DNA of 64,000 nt. Origin: Thermoanaerobaculia bacterium (GTDB lineage: Bacteria > Acidobacteriota > Thermoanaerobaculia > Multivoradales > J023). The stretch lies in contig JALCBJ010000010.1 of the NCBI GenBank assembly GCA_028066595.1, positions 1-64,000 of the forward strand. The letters are read 5' to 3'. The notes beneath the pieces are model-generated. The model was given only the letters and a program-made list of their open reading frames with translations, was not told the origin of the DNA and ran no database searches. A program made the position numbers and the translations under genes. Position 1 is the stretch's first letter, and each line of letters starts with the position of its first letter. Shown here in pieces: positions 44,467-52,432 of the stretch.

Positions 44467-46226
44467 CGACGCGCCGGCGTCCCCGTGCTCTTGGCCTCCG
44501 CCGATGGGTAGCCGTGGCTTTGCTCGGGTTGGTTGGCCCGGCAACCTTCGGCGCGTCCCGACCGCCGGTCACTGGATCGGGTGGCGCAGTGTCTTCCGAC
44601 GAGCGGCTGGCGACCGAGGCCGGTCTCGAGATCTTGCGCAGCGGCGGCAACGCGACCGATGCAGCTGTGGCCGTGGCTCTCGCGTTGGCAGTCGTCGGGC
44701 CGGAGGCCGGCAACCTGGGTGGGGGAGGTTTCGCGGTGACGCGTTATCCCGGTACCGCCCGCGAGGGAATCAGTAACGTCCGGTTTCTAGACTTCCGGGA
44801 GGTTGCTCCTGCTGCGGCCCATCGAGACATGTATCTCGGAGCCGACGGCAAGCCGGATCGCGACAAGTCCTGGAACGGCCCTCTGGCCGCCGGCGTGCCG
44901 GGCTCGCCGACAGGTCTCTACGAGTTGCACCGGGCTCAAGGTGCTCTGGAGTGGCCACAGGTGGTAGCCCCGGCGATACGTCTGGCGGAAGACGGATTCC
45001 CGATCAGCCGGAGGACCCATGACTCGCTGGTCGAGGACCAGGCGCGTCTGGCGCGATTCCCGGAAACCACCGCCGTCTGGTTCGATGGTGACCGGCCGAA
45101 GACACCCGGAACGGTGGTCAAGCTTCCGAGGCTGGCTTCGACGCTGCGCCGTTACGCGGAGCTGGGGCCGAGGGCCTTGGTGATCGGGGAGGTCGCGAAG
45201 AGCATCGTCGAGATCTCGGAGAAGTACGGCGGAATCTTGTCGCTGCAAGATCTGGAGAGCTACCTACCGACTTGGCGGGAACCGGTCCGCTATAAAGCGT
45301 TTGGCTGGCAGTTGGCCGGTGCCGATCTGCCGTCGTCGGGAGCGATCTTGATGGCGTCGTCGTTGTGGATGATGGATCGAGGTGGCCTTCCTTCGACGGA
45401 GCCATCGAGTGCCGACCGAACCCATCTGATGGCCGAGGCATGGCGTCGTGCGTTTGCCGATCGCTTTCTGCTCGGCGACCCCACGACGACCGGCGCGACC
45501 GCCTCCGATCTCACCGAGCCAGCATGGCTGACCGACCGCTGGGGATCGTTCGACCGGCAAACCGCGACCGATTCGGCAACCGTGCGGCTGTGGAGCCGGG
45601 TCACACGAGATGCAGGCGCTGAGTCTGCGGACACCACGCAGATCTCGGTCATCGACAAAGACGGCAACGCGGTCTCGGTGACGACGACCCTCAACGGCCT
45701 GTTCGGCGGTGCGCTGTGGGTGCCGGGATTCGGCTTTCTCAACAACGAGATGGACGACTTCGCCGCAGCGGTGCAGGAGCCGAACGAGTATGGTTTGGTA
45801 CAGGGCGAGGCCAACGTCGTACGCCCGGGAAAGAAGATGCTGTCGTCCATGAGTCCGACGGTGGCCTGGAAAAGCACGGATGCCGGCGAGGAGATCCTGG
45901 TACTCGGCGGGCGAGGTGGCTCGCGAATTCCGACCGGTACGATGCAGGTTTTCGTCGCCTTGGCGGTCGACGATGCTGGGCTCCAACAGGCTCTCGACCG
46001 TCCGCGAGTTCACCACCAATGGCTACCTGATGCGGTCTACTACGAGCCGGATGCACTGTCGCCAGAAACCCGGGCGGAGTTGGAGCGCCGCGGTCATCGC
46101 GTAGACATCAAGGAATCGATCGCGCAGATCCAGGCGGTCCGAATGCGGGCCGATGGTTCCTACGAAGCCGCTGGGGACCCGCGCAAGGGCGGCGGCCACG
46201 GTGGTGTGGTCGATCCGATTCGTTGA
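44463..46226 (+). CDS. ggt: Gamma-glutamyltransferase, exported
   Basis: The 587-aa precursor starts at GTG 44463, 4 bp inside pntB, and has a signal peptide (WVAVALLGLVGPATFGA). It shows the GGT fold: ATEAGLEILRSGGNATDAAVA, GPEAGNLGGGGF, and the autoprocessing site D-TTQISVIDKDGNAVSVT. There Thr391 would become the N-terminus and nucleophile of the small subunit. The C-terminal part has GGRGGSRIPTGTMQVF. GGT cleaves gamma-glutamyl bonds of glutathione and its conjugates in the periplasm. An open frame that begins inside pntB at 43584 is just its upstream extension. Confidence 0.93.
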   Translation: MTTRRRPRALGLRRWVAVALLGLVGPATFGASRPPVTGSGGAVSSDERLATEAGLEILRSGGNATDAAVAVALALAVVGPEAGNLGGGGFAVTRYPGTAREGISNVRFLDFREVAPAAAHRDMYLGADGKPDRDKSWNGPLAAGVPGSPTGLYELHRAQGALEWPQVVAPAIRLAEDGFPISRRTHDSLVEDQARLARFPETTAVWFDGDRPKTPGTVVKLPRLASTLRRYAELGPRALVIGEVAKSIVEISEKYGGILSLQDLESYLPTWREPVRYKAFGWQLAGADLPSSGAILMASSLWMMDRGGLPSTEPSSADRTHLMAEAWRRAFADRFLLGDPTTTGATASDLTEPAWLTDRWGSFDRQTATDSATVRLWSRVTRDAGAESADTTQISVIDKDGNAVSVTTTLNGLFGGALWVPGFGFLNNEMDDFAAAVQEPNEYGLVQGEANVVRPGKKMLSSMSPTVAWKSTDAGEEILVLGGRGGSRIPTGTMQVFVALAVDDAGLQQALDRPRVHHQWLPDAVYYEPDALSPETRAELERRGHRVDIKESIAQIQAVRMRADGSYEAAGDPRKGGGHGGVVDPIR

Positions 46227-46339
46227 TCTGAACGAGTCTCGGAGTCGGCTAAAATAGACTGGGCCTAGTCACCCCAGCTGCGGCACCTCTAGGTGTCGGC
46301 TCCCTTCGAAGCCACGAAGTCACTATGTCTGGAGATCCC

Positions 46340-46960
46340 ATGTCCTCCTCGCTGCGATTCCTACCTCTCTTCGCTCTTCTCGTTCTCGTCGCCGCCTGCC
46401 AGCCGGCGCCAGATACGGAGGACACGACCACGGCCTCGTCGGAAGGAACCCGCGTGGAGAACGTCGATCTCGGCGTCGCCGTGGCCCAGCTCGACCCGTT
46501 CTTTCGGGTTTCTTCGAACGAGGGTGGAACCATCTCCCTCGTCCCATCCGATGACTCCACCGCGGGCGAGCTGACGATTCGCGCCGACGAGCCCAGGGAT
46601 GCGGGAGGCGTCAATCTGGTGGCAGCGATCGAAGAGCACAAGGCTCACCTGGAAGAGCGTGGCGGAGAGTTCAAAGGCCAGCGCGAGTTGGGCGGACCCC
46701 TCGGCACAGCTTTTTATTCTCGTGGGCATTTCGCGGCCGAAGATGGCACCGCAACGGAGGAGACGATCATCTTCACCGTACATCCCGCAGGAGATCGGGT
46801 CCTGCGGCTCACCTACGTCTACCCGCAAGGTGACGATTCGGCACAGCGTATTCAGGATCAGCTCTTCGCTGTTTTCGGCGAGCTGGTAGCTGCGGAATCG
46901 GGACAGGATTCGAGCACTGTGACGTCGGATGCGACGGACGCTTCCGGCGGGACGGGTTAG
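46340..46960 (+). CDS. Hypothetical lipoprotein
   Basis: A 206-aa protein with a lipobox (LLVLVAAC) and a mature domain of about 140 residues of alternating strands and one helix (LVAAIEEHKAHLEERG). FTVHPAGDRVLRLTYVYP gives a PsbP/Mog1-like impression, but this is not firm. GGAG precedes ATG 46340; an upstream in-frame ATG at 46325 is less likely. It lies between ggt and the RelA/SpoT gene. Confidence 0.7.
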   Translation: MSSSLRFLPLFALLVLVAACQPAPDTEDTTTASSEGTRVENVDLGVAVAQLDPFFRVSSNEGGTISLVPSDDSTAGELTIRADEPRDAGGVNLVAAIEEHKAHLEERGGEFKGQRELGGPLGTAFYSRGHFAAEDGTATEETIIFTVHPAGDRVLRLTYVYPQGDDSAQRIQDQLFAVFGELVAAESGQDSSTVTSDATDASGGTG

Positions 46961-47007
46961 GTCTCGGCCGGCGTGGACGACGGCGCGACTCGCGTGGAGT
47001 GCGGCCG

Positions 47008-49236
47008 ATGGTAAAGCGTCTGCCGAAGCCACCGATCCGCCCGCGTAAGAACGTCGACTTCGACCTCGTCGTCGAACGTCTGGAACAGCACGATCGGGCT
47101 TTCGATCACGATCTGCTGCGCCGTGTTCACGAGTTCAGTGCCGAGAAACACCGTGATCAGAGGCGCAAGTCAGGTGAGCCCTACCTGACGCATCCGGTGT
47201 ACGTCTCCTACATTCTCGCCGATCTGAAGTTCGACGCGACCTGTGTCGCGGTGGGTCTGCTCCACGACGTCCTCGAAGACACGCTGACGACGAAAGAGGT
47301 CTTGGAGAAAGAGTTCGGCAGGGATATCGCCGAGTTGGTGGACGGCGTCACCAAGATCTCGATGACCGAATACGTACGGCGTGACCAGGCACAGGCCGAG
47401 ACGTTTCGGAAGATGATTCTGGCGTCGGCGAAAGATCTGCGGGTGATTCTCGTCAAGCTGGCTGACCGGCTTCACAACATGATGACCCTGGAGCACATGT
47501 CGCCCGATTCCCGGCGGAGAATCGCTTCGGAAACGTTGGAGATCTACGCCCCGATCGCACTTCGCTTGGGAATGTCGAAGCTTCAAGGCGAGCTCGAAGA
47601 TCTGGCCTTCTACTATCGCTATCCGCGGCAGTTCGCCGAGCTCGATACCAAGCTTCGCGACAAGATGCGCGCCGCCAAGTCCTCGATCCAGCGCATCGCG
47701 CGGCAACTCACCAGAGCCCTCGAGCAGGCCAGCATCGCCGCGGAGATCAGCTATCGAGTGAAGCGGTACTACTCGATCTTCAGGAAGCTCCAACGCCAGG
47801 GCATCGACATCTCGCAGCTCTATGATTTCTTGGCGTTTCGCGTGATCACTTCCGATCTCAAAGATACCTACGCGGCATTCGGTGTCGTGCACCAGAACTG
47901 GCGGCCTATTCCGGGTCGGTTCAAGGACTACATCGCCATGCCCAAGCCCAACCTCTATCAGTCGTTGCATACGACGGTGGTGGGCGAGAAAGGTCAGCCG
48001 TTCGAGGTACAGATACGCACCGAAGAGATGGACCTAGTGGCAGAGGAAGGTATCGCGGCGCACTGGCAGTACAAAGAGGGCGAGAGCTCTGACCGCGCCG
48101 ACAACGATCCGAATATCTTGTGGCTGCGACAGTTGCTGGAGTGGCAAAAGGAAGTGCAGGATCCGCGGGAGTTCCTCACCGCGCTGAAGATCGACCTCTA
48201 TCCTGACGAGGTCTACGTCTTCACGCCTCAGGGCGACGTCAAGTCATTCCCTAGAGGCGCCACGCCCCTCGACTTCGCCTATCGGATCCATACCGACATC
48301 GGACATCACTGCTCCGGCGCACGCGTGAACGGGAAATTGGTACCGCTCAAGACTTCCCTGCGCAACGGCGACATGGTGGAGATCCTGACTTCGCCGCAAC
48401 GTCATCCGAGTCGCGACTGGCTGAACTACGTCGTCACCACCCGAGCTCGTTCGAAGATCCGACATTGGCTCAATACAGAACAGGCCAAGGAAGCCGAGGC
48501 GATCGGTCGACGCATTCTCGAGCGTGAGTTGAGGAAGCTCGATCTGGCGCCCAAGAAGGTCCTCGATGGCGAAAAGCTGGCCAGTTACCTCCAGCGTGAG
48601 GGCCTGGCCAGGGTTCAAGACCTGTACCAGCGCGTCGCCTACGGCAAGACACCCTTCAAGCAAGTGATCGCCGCGCTCGTCGATCAGGACGAGAAGGAAG
48701 CCGAGTCCGGGTGGCGTCGCGCCGTCGACCGCGCAGTGGATCGCTTCCTGCCGTTTGGCGGCAAGGGACCGATCTTGGTGAAAGGACACGGAGATCTCCT
48801 CGCCAGCCTGGCCAAGTGCTGCGAGCCGGTGCCGGGCGAGCCGGTCGTGGGCTACGTCACGCGCGGCCGTGGCATCAGCGTGCATGCAGTCGGATGTCCG
48901 AACCTGAAGAAGCTGTCGTATGACCGCGAGCGCGTGGTGGAGGTCGAGTGGGCCAAGGCCAACGAAGCCCGGGTCTTTCCCGTCTCGTTGATGATCGAGA
49001 CCGAGGATCACAAGGGGATACTGGCCCGGCTCACCGACGTCATCGCCCGCGAATCCTCGAACATTCGGCAGTTCGAAGCCGAGGCCGTCGAAACGGGACG
49101 TGGCCTGATCGACGTTGTCGTCGAAGTCAAGAACCGCAAGCATCTCGACCGTTTGGCACACGCGATCGAGAACGTTCCGGGGGTACTGCACGTGACCCGC
49201 GGAAGCCACGCTGTCACGCAGTCCGTGCGCACCTGA
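47008..49236 (+). CDS. spoT: Bifunctional (p)ppGpp synthetase/hydrolase (RelA/SpoT)
   Basis: The 742-aa enzyme sets the level of the stringent-response alarmone (p)ppGpp. The HD hydrolase is intact (His62, HDVLED with His86-Asp87), and so is the synthetase (SYRVKRYYSIFRKLQRQG, YDFLAFRVI, AMPKPNLYQSLHTTV). The regulatory half has TGS (VYVFTPQGDVKSFPRGATPLDFAY), helical, zinc-finger-like (LAKCCEPVPGEPVVGYVTRGRG) and ACT (MIETEDHKGILARLTDVIA) domains. GGAG lies 8 nt before ATG 47008. As the only such gene here, it is probably the long RSH enzyme of the cell. Confidence 0.95.
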   Translation: MVKRLPKPPIRPRKNVDFDLVVERLEQHDRAFDHDLLRRVHEFSAEKHRDQRRKSGEPYLTHPVYVSYILADLKFDATCVAVGLLHDVLEDTLTTKEVLEKEFGRDIAELVDGVTKISMTEYVRRDQAQAETFRKMILASAKDLRVILVKLADRLHNMMTLEHMSPDSRRRIASETLEIYAPIALRLGMSKLQGELEDLAFYYRYPRQFAELDTKLRDKMRAAKSSIQRIARQLTRALEQASIAAEISYRVKRYYSIFRKLQRQGIDISQLYDFLAFRVITSDLKDTYAAFGVVHQNWRPIPGRFKDYIAMPKPNLYQSLHTTVVGEKGQPFEVQIRTEEMDLVAEEGIAAHWQYKEGESSDRADNDPNILWLRQLLEWQKEVQDPREFLTALKIDLYPDEVYVFTPQGDVKSFPRGATPLDFAYRIHTDIGHHCSGARVNGKLVPLKTSLRNGDMVEILTSPQRHPSRDWLNYVVTTRARSKIRHWLNTEQAKEAEAIGRRILERELRKLDLAPKKVLDGEKLASYLQREGLARVQDLYQRVAYGKTPFKQVIAALVDQDEKEAESGWRRAVDRAVDRFLPFGGKGPILVKGHGDLLASLAKCCEPVPGEPVVGYVTRGRGISVHAVGCPNLKKLSYDRERVVEVEWAKANEARVFPVSLMIETEDHKGILARLTDVIARESSNIRQFEAEAVETGRGLIDVVVEVKNRKHLDRLAHAIENVPGVLHVTRGSHAVTQSVRT

Positions 49237-49313
49237 AGGGTCGGATTAGTGGGGCCCAGGAGGCTCTATTCCGCCTTGTGAGCCGACTTATAGCAAAAAG
49301 CGAATGCTGAATC

Positions 49314-49342
49314 TTGACACCATGAGAAACCGCTGCTACGCT
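49314..49342 (+). promoter_or_regulatory. Candidate sigma70 promoter of the pil operon
   Basis: TTGACA (49314-49319), a 17-bp spacer, and TACGCT (49337-49342) form a near-consensus promoter 100 bp upstream of pilM. The surrounding 49237-49441 interval is AT-richer than its neighbours and holds no gene. Confidence 0.65.
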
Positions 49343-49441
49343 CCGAGAACGTTCGAAGATTCGGTTCTAAGTGCGCATCAATACTGAGTTTTCGCCGCCC
49401 ACCGGGGCATCGGAAACGGAGAGACCAAGAGGCAGACGACG

Positions 49442-50497
49442 GTGTTCTTGTCACGCTCCAAAGGGGTTGTCGGATTGGACATAGGGAGCGCCACCATCAA
49501 GCTCGTCGAGCTGAAGGAAAAGAAGGGTGGCCAGTTTCTGCTTCAGAGGATCGGCGTAGAGCCCCTCTCCCCCGAAGCCATTGTCGACGGCTCCATCATG
49601 GATAGCTCCCTGGTCGTCGACGCCATTAGCAAGCTCAACGACCAGACCGGCGTCAAGACGGCGAATTTCGCCACGTCGGTGTCGGGCCACTCGGTGATCA
49701 TCAAGAAAATCGAGCTCCCTCAGATGGCTCCCGAAGAGCTGGCCGAGTCGATTCAGTGGGAAGCCGAGCAGCACATTCCCTTCGACATCAATGATGTGCG
49801 TCTCGACTACGTCACTCTTTCGGACGATCCCGGCCGCGAGGAGATGGAGGTTCTCCTGGTGGCGGTGAAGCGGGAGAAGGTCAACGATTACGTGTCGGTC
49901 ATCTCCCAGAGCGGCAAGAGCCCCTCGATCGTCGATGTCGATGCGTTCGCGATCCAAAACGCGTACGAGCTGAACTACGAGCTCGATCCGCTCAAGAACG
50001 TCGCGCTGATCAACATGGGCGCAGGTGTCACCAATATCAACATCGTAGCGAGGGGGCAGAGTGTCTTCTGGCGCGACATCTCTTTCGGCGGCAATCAATT
50101 CACCGAAGCGTTGCAGCGCGAATTCAACCTTTCCTTCGATCAAGCGGAGCTTCTGAAGCGCGGTGAGTCGGTAGGCGCGTACTCACCGGCCGACGCCCGC
50201 AAGGTGCTCGACGGCGTGTCGGCGGAGATGGCCAACGAGATCCAGAAGACCTTCGACTTCTTCGGAGCGACTTCCTCCGAAGGCCCGGTCGACGAGCTCG
50301 TTCTGTCCGGCGGCTGTGCATTGACGACCAATCTGCAGGAAGTGCTTCGCGAGCGCTTCGGAGTACCTACGGAGCTGCTCAATCCGTTCCGCAACGTCCA
50401 GTTCAAGGACAGCGATTTCAATCGTGAATGGCTGGAGTCGATCGCGCCTATGTTGGCCGTTTCGGTCGGTTTGGCCATCCGGCGGGTAGGAGACTAG
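49442..50497 (+). CDS. pilM: Type IV pilus assembly protein PilM
   Basis: A 351-aa actin-like ATPase of the inner-membrane type IV pilus platform, cytoplasmic. It has the phosphate-binding loop VVGLDIGSATIKLVELK, SVSGHSVIIKKIELPQM, QWEAEQHIPFDI, a second loop ALINMGAGVTNINIV and a third LVLSGGCALTTNL. It starts the pilMNOPQ operon (GTG start), and its product would bind the N-terminus of PilN. Confidence 0.95.
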   Translation: MFLSRSKGVVGLDIGSATIKLVELKEKKGGQFLLQRIGVEPLSPEAIVDGSIMDSSLVVDAISKLNDQTGVKTANFATSVSGHSVIIKKIELPQMAPEELAESIQWEAEQHIPFDINDVRLDYVTLSDDPGREEMEVLLVAVKREKVNDYVSVISQSGKSPSIVDVDAFAIQNAYELNYELDPLKNVALINMGAGVTNINIVARGQSVFWRDISFGGNQFTEALQREFNLSFDQAELLKRGESVGAYSPADARKVLDGVSAEMANEIQKTFDFFGATSSEGPVDELVLSGGCALTTNLQEVLRERFGVPTELLNPFRNVQFKDSDFNREWLESIAPMLAVSVGLAIRRVGD

Positions 50498-50502
50498 GCA
50501 CC

Positions 50503-51129
50503 ATGATTCGCATCAACCTACTCTCCGAGGGGCGCCGTCCTGTCGTAGCTCGCTCGGCCAAGCCGAAGATGGGTTTCGGCGACCAAGATCCCTCTCTGAT
50601 CATTCTCTGTATCGGTGCCGCAGTAGGGCTGCTCGTGGCGGGTGGTTGGTGGTGGCAGCTCAACAGCGAGGTCAAGAGCTGGCGGAGCAAGATCAGCACA
50701 GCCCAGGCAGAGCTTCAGGAGCTCGATGAGTACGTGAAGAAAGTCGAAGCTTTCAAGGCGAAGCAGGCGGAGCTGACCACCAAGATCGAGGTCATTACCA
50801 ACCTGACCGCAAATCAACGCGGGCCTGTTCACGTGATGGACGAAGTCTCCAAGGCGCTACCCGATCTGCTGTGGCTCAGTGAGATGGGCATCAAGGGTTC
50901 TGAAGTCACCCTGAGAGGCTCGGCCTTCAATACGAACGCAGTAGCGCAATTCATCGAGAACCTGGTGAATGTGGAGTGGTTTGCCGAACCTGAGTCCGGG
51001 CCGATCAGTCGAGACAGCGGTACGTTGTACCAGTTCCAGCTCGGGTTCAAATTTTCCACGGCCAAGTTGCTCGAGCTGCAAGGCGTCGAGCCGGTTGTCG
51101 AGGCCGACGTGGAGGATGACGAACTCTAG
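50503..51129 (+). CDS. pilN: Type IV pilus assembly protein PilN
   Basis: A 208-aa bitopic inner-membrane protein. The short cytoplasmic N-terminus MIRINLLSEGRRP contains the INLL motif that PilM binds. One helix (LIILCIGAAVGLLVAGGWWW) follows, then a coiled coil and a ferredoxin-like periplasmic domain (VMDEVSKALPDLLWLSEMGI). ATG 50503 comes 5 bp after pilM. Confidence 0.93.
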   Translation: MIRINLLSEGRRPVVARSAKPKMGFGDQDPSLIILCIGAAVGLLVAGGWWWQLNSEVKSWRSKISTAQAELQELDEYVKKVEAFKAKQAELTTKIEVITNLTANQRGPVHVMDEVSKALPDLLWLSEMGIKGSEVTLRGSAFNTNAVAQFIENLVNVEWFAEPESGPISRDSGTLYQFQLGFKFSTAKLLELQGVEPVVEADVEDDEL

Positions 51130-51169
51130 GCCGTGTGCCTGAAGTTCTCGTCGAACAAGGGGCGAAGAA

Positions 51170-51760
51170 ATGGCAGAAGGATTCCAGACTGGGCTCGAAG
51201 GGAAGCCGTGGTACGTGTCTGCGGCTGTTGCGGCCGGGCTGGCGGCAGCCATCGTCATCGGAGCCAAGGTCGCCAAATTCGATGATATGAACAACGCGAT
51301 TCGGCGAATGCAAGGTCAGCATGCCGAGCTCGAAAAGAAAATCAACGAAGCGCGCACTGCGCAACGGAGCCTGCCGCAATTCGAAGAGGTGGTGCAGAAC
51401 CTCGAGCTGGAGCTCGAGAAGCTACTGCTTGTGTTGCCCGCGCGACGGAACACGGAAGACTTGCTACGTCGGGTCCGGCTTCTCGCCGAACAGGGAAACT
51501 TCAACTTGCTGCGGTTTACGCCGCGCCGGCAGTCCGAGCGCGAGTTCTATTACGAGTGGCCGATCCAGATCAACGTCGACGCTACGTATCACAACCTCGC
51601 GTTGTTCTTTGATCGCGTATCGCGTTTTTCGCGAATCATCAACATCGAAGACCTACGCATCCTCACTCAGAAGCAATCGGGTGCGCACACCGTGAGCGCG
51701 ACATTCACACTCAAGACCTACCTTTACATCGAAGATACGGAAGAGGGAGACTCGCTATGA
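51170..51760 (+). CDS. pilO: Type IV pilus assembly protein PilO
   Basis: A 196-aa inner-membrane partner of PilN: one helix (VSAAVAAGLAAAIVIGAKVA), a coiled coil and a C-terminal domain (LLRRVRLLAEQGNFNLLRFTPRRQ, YHNLALFFDRVSRFSRIINIEDL, cited in part). The stop overlaps the start of pilP (ATGA). Confidence 0.92.
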   Translation: MAEGFQTGLEGKPWYVSAAVAAGLAAAIVIGAKVAKFDDMNNAIRRMQGQHAELEKKINEARTAQRSLPQFEEVVQNLELELEKLLLVLPARRNTEDLLRRVRLLAEQGNFNLLRFTPRRQSEREFYYEWPIQINVDATYHNLALFFDRVSRFSRIINIEDLRILTQKQSGAHTVSATFTLKTYLYIEDTEEGDSL

Positions 51761-52338
51761 AGAATTCTCATAGCCGAGGCATTCCTGCTTGGCTGTTGCC
51801 GATACTCCTGGTTTGTTGCGTTGGAGTTCTGCCTGCCCTCGCCCAGGACGAAGATGCCGATCCTGAACCCTCCGAAACGGAAGAGGTGATCGACGAAGGG
51901 ATGGGTGACCTGGGCGCATTCGGAGAACAGGCTGTGGACTTCGGTGCAGTCGACGAGTTGCTGGAGCAAGATTCGGAAGTCATGAGCGATCCTGGCACCT
52001 ATAGCTATGACCCGGGAGCCAGGCGAGATCCCTTCCGTTCGCTGGTGCAGCGCGCTCCAGATCCTGACGAAGATCGCGAGCGCCCCGAGGGCGTGCCAGG
52101 CCTGTTGGTGGACGAGATCGCGGTGCAGGGGATCTTCATGCTGCCCGAAGGGCCTGTGGCGCAGGTCGTTTCCACGAGCCAAGACACGAGTTTTCTGATC
52201 CGGCCAGGCGATCAGCTCTGGGACGGAGAAGTGGTGAGTATGACGTTGAACGAGGTCGTATTCAAACAGGATACGGACGATCCCAACTCTCTGAAGCCGT
52301 TTAGGGAAGTAGTGAAGAAACTCGACCCGCGGGTCTGA
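51757..52338 (+). CDS. pilP: Type IV pilus assembly protein PilP
   Basis: A 193-aa protein with a signal peptide (PILLVCCVGVLPALAQ), an acidic linker and a small beta domain (RRDPFRSLV, VQGIFMLPEGPVAQVV, IRPGDQLWDGEVVSM). It links the PilNO platform to the PilQ secretin. There is a Cys pair in the leader, but no clear lipobox. Confidence 0.9.
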   Translation: MKNSHSRGIPAWLLPILLVCCVGVLPALAQDEDADPEPSETEEVIDEGMGDLGAFGEQAVDFGAVDELLEQDSEVMSDPGTYSYDPGARRDPFRSLVQRAPDPDEDRERPEGVPGLLVDEIAVQGIFMLPEGPVAQVVSTSQDTSFLIRPGDQLWDGEVVSMTLNEVVFKQDTDDPNSLKPFREVVKKLDPRV

Positions 52339-52432
52339 GGGGACGGAAGTGTTCGACAACCAACCGAGGCCGCAGATGCATAGCATCCAACCGATCGATG
52401 AGAAGACCCACCGTTCCCAGGAGGCTAGTCAC

